Of a stretch of 64,000 nucleotides of DNA, positions 45,467 through 55,699 are shown in pieces. Position 1 is the stretch's first letter. Every line of letters starts with the position of its first letter. Both the position numbers and the translations under genes were made by a program. The stretch comes from Diplolepis rosae. Taxonomy: Eukaryota > Arthropoda > Insecta > Hymenoptera > Diplolepididae. Location: assembly GCA_030998225.1 (NCBI GenBank), contig JAPYXD010000308.1, positions 8,442,001 to 8,506,000 of the forward strand. Reading direction: 5' to 3'. The notes under the pieces were generated by a model, which was not told the DNA's origin, ran no database searches, and was given only the letters and a program-made list of their open reading frames with translations.

Positions 45467-48400
45467 AGTTCCTGCAGCTCAACCTCGGAAGGGGGAAGGA
45501 TGCCCAGGACCTCCTGATGCAGACTGCCAGGGAGAGGGGGGCTGATGTGCTGCTCATTAGTGAGCAGTACAAGTGGTCCGAAAACTCTGCTTGGTATCAG
45601 GATGCATCAAGGAGGGCCGGCATCCTTGTTTGTAACCCTGATTTGGGCGTCGGGGACTTCCTGGAGACCGACGCGGGGTTCGTCTGGGTGGAGGTGGCGG
45701 GTGTGCGTGTGTACAGCTGCTACTTCTCCCCCGGCGATCCCTTCGATGTCTTTGAGACCCAGATCCTCCTCCTTGAGGAAAGCCTCCATGAGGCCATCGG
45801 GCGATCCCTCATAGGGGGGACTTCAACAGTAAGTCGCCCGAGTGGGGTGAAGCCCGCCTAGATAGGAGGGGAATCTTGGTTGGCGAGATGGTCGCTAGGA
45901 ACGAACTGATCGTCTTGAATCAGGGCGGGGAATTTACGTTCAGACGAGGAGTGGGGGGTCAATAATTGATCTCACAATTGCCGCACCTCGCCTCGCTTCA
46001 AGGATAAGCGACTGGTCGGTCCTAGAGGTAATAACCTTGAGTGACCACCGGTGCATCGAATTCACACTAGAACAACGGTGTCAGGCGGTGGATAAGGGTA
46101 GGGGCGGCGAAGGAAGGAGCCCCTCCTGGAACACGAGACGACTCAGCAGGGAAAGACTTCGCGAACACCTCGAAGAAACCAGGCTCATCGATGAGCTTGG
46201 TTGGGTCTGCCCTGCTGGGTCGTTTGAAGCTGCTGTGCGCTCGGTGAGGCAGAAGGTGGTCGCGGCTTGCGACTACTCGATGCCTCGCCGCGAGCGCAGG
46301 CAAGCCAAGGGTTCGATGTACTGGTGGAACGACCAGTTGACAGCCCTACGTCGAGAACGCCTCGCAGCGCGGCGAAAATTCACCCGTTCAAAGGGGGATG
46401 CTACGCTGCACGAGGCATGGAAAGGGGCAAAAACAGCTTTGAGGCGAGGCATAAAGAAAAGCCGACTTCAATGCTGGAAAGACTTGATCGGTGAGGTCGA
46501 GAAGGACCCATGAGGTCTCGCCTTCAAAATAGTCACCAAGAGATTGGTGTCTAGAAGAAGGACCCCGGGCCTGGATAATCCCGATCGAGTCCAGTACATT
46601 GTGTGTAGCTTGTTTCCACACGTGGAGCCGTTCCAAAGACAGGACCGAAGTTCCTGCGTGGTCCGGCGCGAAGAACTCTTCACTCTCGAAGAACTAAAGA
46701 GAGCGGGTGGAAGGCTTAAGGCAAATACAGCGCCGGGTATCGACGGGGTGCCGAACGAGATCCTCAAAGAGGTGATCGGGGCGTACCCAGAGATTCTCCT
46801 AGAAGCCTTTAACTCCTGTCTTCGGGAGGGGAGGTTCTTCGCAGATTGGAAGAAGCAGAGGTTGGTCCTGCTGAGGAAGGGCAACAAACCTCTAGGGGTT
46901 GCCTCGTCGTATAGACCAATATGCCTATTGGATACGATGGGGAAGCTTCTGGAGGAGTTGATTCTACAACGGCTTCAGGCTCTCTTGGTCGGGGAGAACG
47001 GGCTCTCGGAAAACCAGTTCGGATTCAGGAAAGGCAGGTCCACTGTGGACGCCATCCAAGCTGTGGTTAACATCGCCACAAATGTAAGAAAAGGAACTGG
47101 TAAGCGTAAGGGATTCTGTGCGTTGGTTAGCATTGACATACGCAATGCGTTCAATACCGCGAGATGGAACATCTGCATCGAGGCGATGGTGCGGAAAAAG
47201 GTTCCAGACTACCTGTTGCGAATGATAGATGACTATCTGAGCGACAGGTGGGTGATATATGAGGGCGACAAATGGTCTCTCAAGGAGGAGATGACATGTG
47301 GCGCCCCTCAAGGATCGCGGGTGGGTCCACTCGTTTGGAACGTCATGTACGACGATTTCCTGCGCATGGACCTGCCTGCTGGAACGAGCATCGTCGGCTT
47401 CGCGGATGACGCACTTGTCGTGTGCGCCGCTGACGACGTTGGAATCCTAGAGCTGAGGATCAATGAAAGTCTGTGGCGAGCGAAGCGCTGGTTGGATGGC
47501 AGAGGTCTTAAAATGGCCCCTGAGAAAACCGAGGCTTTGCTCGTTACGGACAGGAGATCCTTCCAATACCCGAGGATCGTTCTCGGAGAGCATGAAGTCC
47601 AGTGAAAAACAAGCATTAAGTACCTGGAGGTGCAGCTGGATCGTAGGTTTAGCTTTGGCGAACACCTAAAGATCGCAGCCACCAAAGCCATCCAATGTGG
47701 AGCAAACTTGGCCCAGCTTATGCCAAACATTGGTGGACCCAGGGAAGCGAAAAGAAGATTGGTGGCGAGCGTGGTCCATTCGAAGCTGCTTTATGCAGCT
47801 CCGGTCTGGGCCAATGTCTTGCAAAACCATGCTATCCAGAAGAAGCTGTTCTCGGCGCAGAGACTTGTCGCGCTGAGAATAGTTTCGGCATATAGAACTA
47901 TCTCGACGAGCGCTGTGCTGGTCCTAGCGAGCGTCCCGCCAATAGATTTATTGGCGGAGGAAAGGCAGGAAACCTTTCAGCTTCGCAAGGAGCTTACCTG
48001 CGCCGACCTGCAGGAAATCGCTCGCGCGAAGGAGGCCATTCGCAAGGATGGAAGGCGCAGACTCGTCGAGAAATGGCAGATGAGATGGCATGGTGAGCAG
48101 ACAGGGAGATGGACCTACCGCCTGATCCCGGAGCTCGCCACCTGGCTGAACAGAAAGCACGGGGAAGTCGGCTTTTACTTGGCACAAGCGCTCTCGGGCC
48201 ATGGCTGTTTTAACGCGTACCTGAGGCGCTTTAAGAAGAGAGACGAGGAGACGTGTTGCTACTGCGATTCCCCGGTGGATAACGCAGAGCACGCTCTCTT
48301 CGTCTGCGCAAAATGGGGCGTGGCTAGGGGGGTCCTCGGTCAGGCGGTGGGTTCCGAACTTACTCCTAACACGATGGTCCCACTCATGCTCCAGTCTGAG

Positions 48401-48496
48401 CGGTTCTGGACGCTCATCGAGTCATTCGTCACACTTGTGATGAAGACGAGAGAACTTGATGGGCGTCGGGAGCGAAACAACGGGGAGGGCCAGTAG
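45463..48496 (+). pseudogene. LINE ORF2 (endonuclease-reverse transcriptase), decayed
   Basis: Domains in order. AP-like endonuclease 45466-46080 (LKFLQLNLGRGKDA, LLISEQYKW, then DHRCIEF at 46041). Reverse transcriptase about 46700-47600 (APGIDGVPNE, SYRPICLLDTMGKLLE, VSIDIRNAFNTARW with catalytic Asp, GAPQGSRVGPLVWN, FADDALVV). C-terminal region with a CCYCDSPVDNAEHALFVC zinc motif at about 48257. This is the R1-clade arrangement. Lesions: one-base losses in G runs near 45815 and 45955, and in-frame TGA at 46511-46513 and 47603-47605. The frame may begin within ORF1 (possible ATG at 45358). No RNase H domain is seen. The insertion is not in 28S rDNA, unlike R1 itself. Confidence 0.88.
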
Positions 48497-48856
48497 AAAT
48501 CGCATCGGGGCCTGCACCCGCGGTCCTGCGTCTCGGGTAGACTTGGCCGTCCGCGTCGTTCGGGGGAGGAATCTGTTTGTTTCTCCCCTGGGTGGCGCGG
48601 CTGGTCGGTTATCCTAGTGGGCGTGTGGCCGCGGGTGGAAGTTCCGAGCGAACGGATGACGGAAGAGTCGTACGCGACTTTAATGGAACCAACCATCCGT
48701 GAAGTTTAAAGCCGAAAGGCGGTTCCGCGGGTGGTGTATTGGTTCGAGAGAGGGGGTTTTCTGGTTTTAACAGGTATGCCTAGACCCGTCCTAGGAAAGT
48801 CCTGTACAACGTCTATAAAAGATTTTGCCATTTTTCCTCCTCACCAAAAAAAAAAA
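48497..48856 (+). mobile_element. 3' UTR and poly-A tail of the LINE
   Basis: About 345 bp nearly identical in layout to 26919-27285, ending CATTTTTCCTCCTCACC then 15 A (48846 onward). A target-site duplication was not identified. Confidence 0.75.
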
Positions 48857-48875
48857 AAAACTCTTCCCTAAAGGG

Positions 48876-48923
48876 CTCTAAATCTTTTGCGTGCTCCCTA
48901 TTATAGGGAGTGCAAAGATTTAC
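48876..48923. repeat. Tight palindrome next to the LINE tail
   Basis: TAAATCTTTTGCGTGCTCCC is followed by ATTATA-type centre and the near-complement GGGAGTGCAAAGATTTA. Arms of about 20 bp with almost no loop. Confidence 0.6.
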
Positions 48924-49284
48924 CACTTACTTCTCTTTTTCCAAATTCATATATCCCGTTTAGGAATTTTAAACGAAGTATAAGACATCCAATAACGTTT
49001 GTTTCCCGAACTATTGTTACGAAAGTTCTAGGTTCAAATAAGATATTTGTGAGGTTTTATGACGTCACAGTAAAAAAAAGCACGATTGAAACTTTTAAGT
49101 GATTTAATACTCTTTTAAGAGATTCAACCCTCAAGAGCAAAACAGGAGAGAAAAAAAGAAGGCAACCATCCATAATTCCAATTCCAACCATCCATTCCTT
49201 CTTTACCTTTCTTTTGTCCTCTTTTGATCAGAATTAAAAATAAATAAATAACTCTCGGCGCTTTTGGCATTAAAATATACGTAC

Positions 49285-49553
49285 CTATTGAAAAAATGTA
49301 GTCTGAGGCCTTTCATGGTAGAAGCTCTATAGTGACATAAAGGGCAGGATTTAACCATGTCATGTTGACCAACATGTTCATTTTGAAAATGTGCTCTCAT
49401 TGCAATTTGTCTTTGAAATCCTCTATTGCAGATTGGACAATGATAAGGCAAAGTTTTAGAATGTGTGGTAAAATGTTCAGCCAGGTGATCCTTCCGAAAA
49501 AATCTTTTCTGACATATTCGGCATTCATAAGGCTTTACACCGGTATGTCTCAT
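49285..49553 (-). CDS. Exon with three C2H2 fingers of the zinc-finger gene
   Basis: 269 nt between an acceptor TATCGTTGCAG (49564-49554) and a strong donor AATAG|GTACGTA (49284). It starts in phase 0 with MRHTGVKPYEC, the usual inter-finger linker, so an upstream exon must carry an earlier finger. Fingers: C11/C14-H27/H31 (KRFFRKDHLAEHF), C39/C42-H55/H60 (RGFQRQIAMRAHF), C70/C73-H86 and, supplied by the next exon, H91. Basic and polar residues at helix positions suggest sequence-specific DNA binding. Joined to 10812-10477 and 2209-1756 it gives a 352-residue C-terminal portion. Earlier exons are not recognised between 49554 and 64000 and probably lie outside. Confidence 0.88.
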
Positions 49554-50756
49554 CTGCAACGATAATTGATTGATATATTTTTTTTTCATTTATTAAATCT
49601 AAGCTACTAGACGCTTTATGTTTATTAGAGGCGTGCAGTCCTTTTGAGGTCGAACTTTGTTTTTTAAACGTGTGACCTTTTTTCGAAACAGGAAGTCGAT
49701 AGAACCTCTAACTTTACGTTAATACATTTGATCATAAGTTGAGTCACACTGATGCTAGAGGGTGAGCTTAATCAAGGAATGATCTTACCTTTTTTGATCT
49801 GATCAATAAATCGTTTCAATTTTGTTGACCCGATCATATTGTATCTTGGCTCATGGATTATCTTGCCTTACCTTCACAGACCATGTGACCCTCTGGGATA
49901 AGTGTGATATAAGTTATGACCCCATGTTTTTAACGTAAACTTTTATGCTTTATAAAATTTAAATATTAAAAATAGATTATTCAATTAAGAGATTTTTTAA
50001 TTAGTGAAAAATATTACTTTAAATAAAAATTATAATTACTGTGGATTACATAATGCGTTTATGACATGTGAACACCTGGGCATCTTACTGACTCTTAAAG
50101 ATTCACATTAGAATATTGCAAATAACAATTCCTGCCCAATTAATTATAGGCCAACGTCAACTTTGAATAAAACATTTATATGACAGGCGAGTATTACGAA
50201 ATCACTTGGACAATCTAACTTTATAACTATGTGTGATTTGGGGTGTTTATTAACTAGCAAAGAGCATTCCTGAATTCCGAGTCCTAAGTATTCATTCAAG
50301 TAATAATGGTAAACATGATGTTTCTTCAAAGGGGAAAAAATTTCATTGCAATGTTCTAGTTTCCCTTTCAGGACACGAGAAATGTCGAGAAATGATGATT
50401 AGTGTGATTGACTACAAAATACCCTGAGTTTAAAATAGTCATTGCCCAACTATGTTGGTCAAGCGAAGATTAACGTATCCTATTTTATTATAAACATGAA
50501 TATACATGTAAATCCGATTTAGAAAATGGTAATACTGGAAAAACATAATTCTTATGGCCATACAATAACAACATACGTAAGCATTTAGAGAATTAAAAAA
50601 AAATTGCTATCAATAGTTCCACGTAGTGAAAGTGAACTTAAAAATTTGTTCGTAGTATTAAGATAGTTATTTCCCAAATTTAAAAGAAGACTAAGTGCAA
50701 TATAAATGAATCTTAGAATTACCAATGATCATATACGTTAAATCTCAGGCCAATTA
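49554..50756. other. AT-rich upstream intron, nothing recognised
   Basis: No ORF with a domain. AT-rich with a few short repeats only. Confidence 0.45.
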
Positions 50757-51975
50757 CACTGGTCAACAAAATATGACCTATGTGTTCATGGAATGACATA
50801 TATTATTTCCACAGTAGTTTTCTGTGCTGAATCCAAATCTGGCTTCAGTTTTCTCCCAGCACGTCAGGTTTCTGAGATTTTTTGACATCAAATTTCATTC
50901 GAAAAACCACAAAATCGTAAGATGAAAGGACGTAAAAAGTTGTTTAAACGGAAAATAATACATGATTTCAATGCGTTTTTAACGCAAAATCCATTAATTG
51001 TTTTTTCGATATCTTATACAGTTCCTGAGATAATTAAAAAAAAAACACGAAAAAATGGTTTTACAAAAAACCTTATATTCAACTGAATATCATTTATTTT
51101 TCAGTCAGCTGCGTGCCATTCTCTTCTGTTTTTGATGTCGAAAAATTTTCAAAAAAGTTTATAGTTCCAGCTGTAACAGTTCGAAAGATACATGGCAGAG
51201 AAGTTGTCTCTTTCTATAGAGTTGCCGGTTTGACGGCTGACAAGTACTTGAGGCGAATCATTGCACTGTTTGACTAAACTTAAGGAATTTTCAAGAACCG
51301 AAAATCTTCTGTTTTTACCCATCGCTTTGACAAAATTGTTTACGATGCCGAGCTTCACATGTAATGGTAGTAGTAAGATTTTTTGAGAATCAACCAGTGG
51401 TTTTTGAGCAAGTTCCATTTTTCCTGGTTATAACGTCTTTCGGTGTGGCCAAATTTTAACATTATAATGTTGGTCTCGTGCTCCGCTGTCCCAGGTGCAC
51501 AGAAAACAACAATGTTTTGTATAGCCAGATTGCAATCCGAGAAGAATTCCTATGACTTTAAAATATCCACAGATAGATCACTCATAAGATTTGTAATTTC
51601 TTTTGTCAAGTAACAATTTCATAACAGCAACACTTTTCCCCCGGACGATGCTCTGTATCGCGTACGTGTGCAGCAACGTCGCGGCGTCTGTGTGTTTAAA
51701 ACCTGCCCGAAAGTCCGGCGCTATGGTTGGAGCTGTGAATACTGTGAAAACTGTGAAAACTGTGAATACTGTAAATACTGTGAAAACTGTGAATACTGTA
51801 AATACTGTGAATACTGTGAAAACTGTGAATATTGCAGACTTTAATGCAATTTAGTTTTTTTTAGATTATCTCAGAAACTGTATAAGATATTGAAAAAACA
51901 AAAAAATCAATGGATTCTGCTTTAAAAAACGCATTGAAATCATGCATTGATTTCTGTTTAAAAAATTTATTCTTT
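50757..51975 (-). mobile_element. Unclassified transposon remnant with ~110-bp inverted arms
   Basis: Arms 50940-51045 and 51850-51965 are reverse complements (CATGATTTCAATGCGTTTTT and ATATCTTATACAGTT blocks). Between them the minus strand carries broken coding of a multi-copy insect protein: a KHCCFLCTWDSGARDQHYN-type stretch (about 51540-51480) and KILLLPLHVKLGIVNNFVKAM (about 51375-51310), known to me only as the conserved LPLHIKLG block of a transposon-encoded protein. The left flank ACTGGTCAACAAAAT at 50757 may be the true end. Superfamily not assigned. Confidence 0.5.
51733..51833 (+). repeat. 9-bp minisatellite (CTGTGAATA / CTGTGAAAA)
   Basis: Eleven consecutive 9-mers varying only at two positions. 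It lies between the inverted arms of the transposon remnant and translates on the plus strand as a TVN/TVK repeat, which is not taken to be a gene. Confidence 0.85.
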
Positions 51976-51989
51976 ACAATACAGTGTTT

Positions 51990-52600
51990 CAAATACAAAG
52001 ATTTTACATAGATCACTCAACAAGTCTTGCGATTCCTAGCAGTGACAAAAGGGAAAAGCGTGGGGATGGGATATGGCAAGTTGGATCGACTAGTGCTTTG
52101 AGGAAATGTCTCAAGTACTGGGATATAATATTCCATCTGAGGCCACTATGTACAGATGGTACAAACAATTCTAAAGAGGGCTGTTAATTCTTGAAGATGA
52201 TTTTCGTCCAGGCCACTCGCTGGATGCGGTAACGCCTGAAAACGTGGCTGCTTCTAAACATCTGATAATATTCATTAATCATATGAGTGTAAGACAAGTG
52301 TATACACCATGGGTATACACTTGGTGCGAAAAAATGCTTAAACATTTTAAGACTGGTGAAGAAACCTGGTTATACTAAATATTATGACCATGATTAAGCA
52401 GTCTCGTTAAATAAAAAAAAATGAAAGTTATATTTTTTTGGTAAGCGTGGCATTATTGAACGAGTGATTCTTGATACACCATAGGCAGTTACGTCTTCTT
52501 GGTACATTCATTTCTGTTTGCCTAAAGTCATTGAAAATTAAAAATAAATTCAAGTTATTTTTCATGAAAATAGTGCTTATTCGTGTATAACCCTAAAAAA
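51990..52600 (+). mobile_element. Strongly decayed mariner remnant
   Basis: Scattered plus-strand matches in several frames: VTPENVAASKHL (about 52232), KHFKTGEETWLY (about 52341), FGKRGIIERVILDTP (about 52437), SSWYIHFCLPKVIEN (about 52497) and IQVIFHENSAYS (about 52549). These follow the mariner transposase order, from linker to second catalytic block. Many stops. 52601-53814 holds nothing recognised. Confidence 0.6.
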
Positions 52601-53828
52601 TTTAATTTGAACGTAAATTTTGGAAAATGCACATCTATTAGAGATCATCATTTCCTACGTTTTTTAGCAGATGCGTTTTACATAAAATCCGGAGTTTGCT
52701 ATAAATCTAAGTCATTATATTGCAAAAACTGTAACAGAAATCTAGTAGAAGTAGAAAATAGTAAAGTAATAGAAAATTTGGTCACAAAGAGTCTCGTGGT
52801 CCATTCGAAACAAACAATGATATAAAATTTCAGAACTTTAGAATAAGTTGGAATTCCTGCAAAGCAAATCGGATACATACTATTATCACACTATTATCGG
52901 AAACTGACTTTAAAATTAATTTCGTCTTTATAGTCGCTACAATATAATTACTACTGATTTTTAGACTTTGTAGGGTCGGTTTTAGATAGGACGCGTACAA
53001 GTATGCTGCCCTCATCTTATATTTAGGATGAGAGAAAGTGTAGGCTCTTCTCAGACTCAGGAAACTGTTTTAAACTATAAACTTAACTAAATAAAAGCAT
53101 GCATCTATAAATCTGACTTATAGATTCCATTTTTGCACTTCTCATGATAGACTAAACTTTCTTTGAAATTCTTTGGAAATACGTGAGAAAAAAAATAAAA
53201 CACGATACGAGTTTAACGAGAAAAATTTCAATGCCTAATTTTTTTGAGCACATTTACCATGAATTCTAGATATTATTTTATCTGGAAAAATAGATAGTCT
53301 TAGATCGATGGTAAAGTGATGGACAATTGTGAAAATAACTGTTACACTTGAGGAAAAATCATTACAATAGAAATTTCCATATTTACACGCTAAACAAATA
53401 TTTCTTTAGAATTATAGAAGCCAACTTAAAATCATTAGAAAAATACGAACCACTGCCATTTAATGAGGACGAATGTTTACGGTAGGAATTTAAAAAGGAG
53501 TATCCGATTAAAATGTCGGAAGAACAAAGAAAATAAATAAATAGGCTCTATTTAAACATATGTACGGAGAAGACCTCACTCCCAATAATGTTCAATCAAC
53601 TAAATTTTATCAATTTTTTAATTTTAAAGAATTTTATAATGATTTTTCATATCTATACTGTGTACAAAATTTTTTACAAATTTTATACATTTTCCACAAT
53701 TTTTTTTACAAATTAGAAAATATTCACTTGTAATATTCTTCAATCAATCAAAAAACCAGTGTTACTTGGTTGAAAAGTTTTACATTTTATGAACCTTTTT
53801 TGTATTTTCCAGATTTTAATAAATATTA

Positions 53829-53857
53829 CTGATGAGGGCTCCGATCAGAGCCGAAAC
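53829..53857 (+). ncRNA. Hammerhead-ribozyme-like core
   Basis: CTGATGA, one G, stem GGCTC/GAGCC with a 6-nt loop (CGATCA), GAAAC. Preceded by TAATAAATATTA and followed by GTTTGATT, and about 50 bp later by GGACCCTAAAG as in the copy at 24785. The stem shows compensatory changes against the other copies. The cleavage triplet is not obvious. Confidence 0.7.
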
Positions 53858-54081
53858 GTTTGATTAAATTTGACTTAATCATTTTATGGACCCTAAAGCC
53901 AATTTCCCATCAACATACCATTCTATTGATATTAAGGGCCAATACAAGGTACAATACTTTTAATTATATTAATTTTTATACATTTTACTCAATCTTCACC
54001 ATTAACTTGTTGAATTTTATACATAATTTGTGCAATGCATGTTATATGCGATTTACATTTTTTTAAAATTATTTCAAATCA

Positions 54082-54298
54082 ATTAAGGCAGAGCCACTAG
54101 GCGATATAAGTAGGTCTTCCTGTGGAGAAGGAGATGTCGGACGCCTGTGTAGCACAGTGCTTAGAGCAGTCGACCGGCAATCGAAAGACCTGGGCTCGAA
54201 TTCCAGCTGAGTAGAAAGCGTCTTTTTTTCCACAGAATGATTTCAAATTTTTTGAATCTGAATTTAATTTGCATTTATTTGCGATATCAAGAAATAAT
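54082..54298 (+). mobile_element. tRNA-derived SINE (most complete copy of its family)
   Basis: A roughly 65-bp leader (GCAGAGCCACTAGGCGATAT ...) precedes the tRNA-like part. That part has box A GTGTAGCACAGTGC at 54145 and box B CTGGGCTCGAATTCCAG at 54191, followed by AAAGCGTCTTTTTTTCC and an AT-rich tail to 54298. Same family as the three pieces at 40752-41265. Confidence 0.75.
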
Positions 54299-54649
54299 TT
54301 AAAGTTGTCATTCTCGTTGGCAAAACTGAATTCTAATGGAACCCATGATTTTATGATTTCTAAGTTTTTCAATTTTTACTTATAAAAAAATAACGGAGTA
54401 ATTTTTGAAATCTATAATTGTATTGGATCTATAACTTAATTCGTGCGGTTTTTTTTCAAAATTTGAACGTTTATTTAAGAAAAACATTTTTTTTATGTGA
54501 CAATTTCAAAGCATGAAACACATGGATTTCGAAAATATAGGTTATTTTAACATTTAGTAGAAATAAAAATAAATTTTAAATGACAGGACAATTACAAACT
54601 TGGTTTGATATTTAAGACAACAATTTTAGTTTTGTAATGTACCTTATTT

Positions 54650-54962
54650 GTGGACATGGTACCCTTGAAGTTCAACGCACTCGCCGCAAAGTTTCTCCAA
54701 GATCGCGATTTCTTCGCGGAAGTGAGTTTATTTGAGGCTCTTCAGATACTAGTTTATGCCCTGTATCACCTCTTTAATTGACTCAAATTTTTGTCTAGAC
54801 AAGGAGGTTTTGAGTTTCGGAAACAGATGGTAATCCGAGGGAGCTAGTTCAGATAAATAAGGCGAATGGAGAAGAAGTTGCAAACATAATTTGGACGATT
54901 TCTGCCTAGTGACACTGTTTGAATGTGCCGGTGCGTTGTCATAGTTAAACACCTCTTTTGGT
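54650..54962 (-). mobile_element. Mariner C-terminal remnant
   Basis: The minus strand reads NYDNAPAHSNSVTRQKS then LLLHSPYLSELAPSDYHLF and KLKTSLSRQKFES, the second and third catalytic blocks of a mariner transposase, with decay after 54749. Confidence 0.75.
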
Positions 54963-55449
54963 AATCAATGAGAATTTAAAAATATTAAATATGCGCTAGT
55001 TATATTAAGACGTAGCGCATATGATGGTATTTTTTCCAAATTTTTCTACTGAGGGGGCAAACATGCAAAAATTGTTTAAAAAATTAAATTTCTCATATCT
55101 GTAGTTAATTGACAAAATAAAAATTATAAAAATATTTATCTGAATACCTAACGTAATAAGCTAGAAAATGAAATAAACCCGAAATCGATTTGATTATTTC
55201 AACCGGAGATAATGAATTTCAAGTACAAGAGAATTTAGCATTTTATTCAATTTTATTAAAAGTTTAAATTAATATATTTCTCAAAAAATTTTTTTTCGAA
55301 AATCCCGATATAAGTGTTGGTTAATTTATTAAAAAGAAGCTATAAAAACATTTTTATGGAAAACTAAATTCTGAACTCAAAATGGGTGTACGATTTGCAA
55401 AAGAATGTCCCATATGTAAATCATTATGCAAAATGAAGTAAACTCACTC

Positions 55450-55640
55450 AATTGAAATGTTCGCGGCCTCTGCCCACTTTCACTTGTCTGTCAACCAAAA
55501 CCATATTATGGATTTTGTCGATAAATTTCGGTGTCACAGCTGTTTTTGAGCAACCAGGAAATTCATTTACCAGAAGTCGAATGGTTTTCCCTATCAAAAA
55601 AAAGAATTGAATCACACAACGAATTGCAATTTTTTCTATT
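55450..55640 (-). mobile_element. Mariner N-terminal linker remnant
   Basis: The minus strand reads CSKTAVTPKFIDKIHNMVL then VDRQVKVGRGREHF, like the mariner block between the two HTH motifs. It lies 0.5 kb upstream, in transcript sense, of the C-terminal remnant at 54650-54962, so the two may be one element split by the unrecognised 54963-55440 stretch. Confidence 0.45.
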
Positions 55641-55699
55641 TTACGCTATCACTCGAAACGCTTGTCTTTAAGGAACTAAAAAATAACCAATTATTAAAT

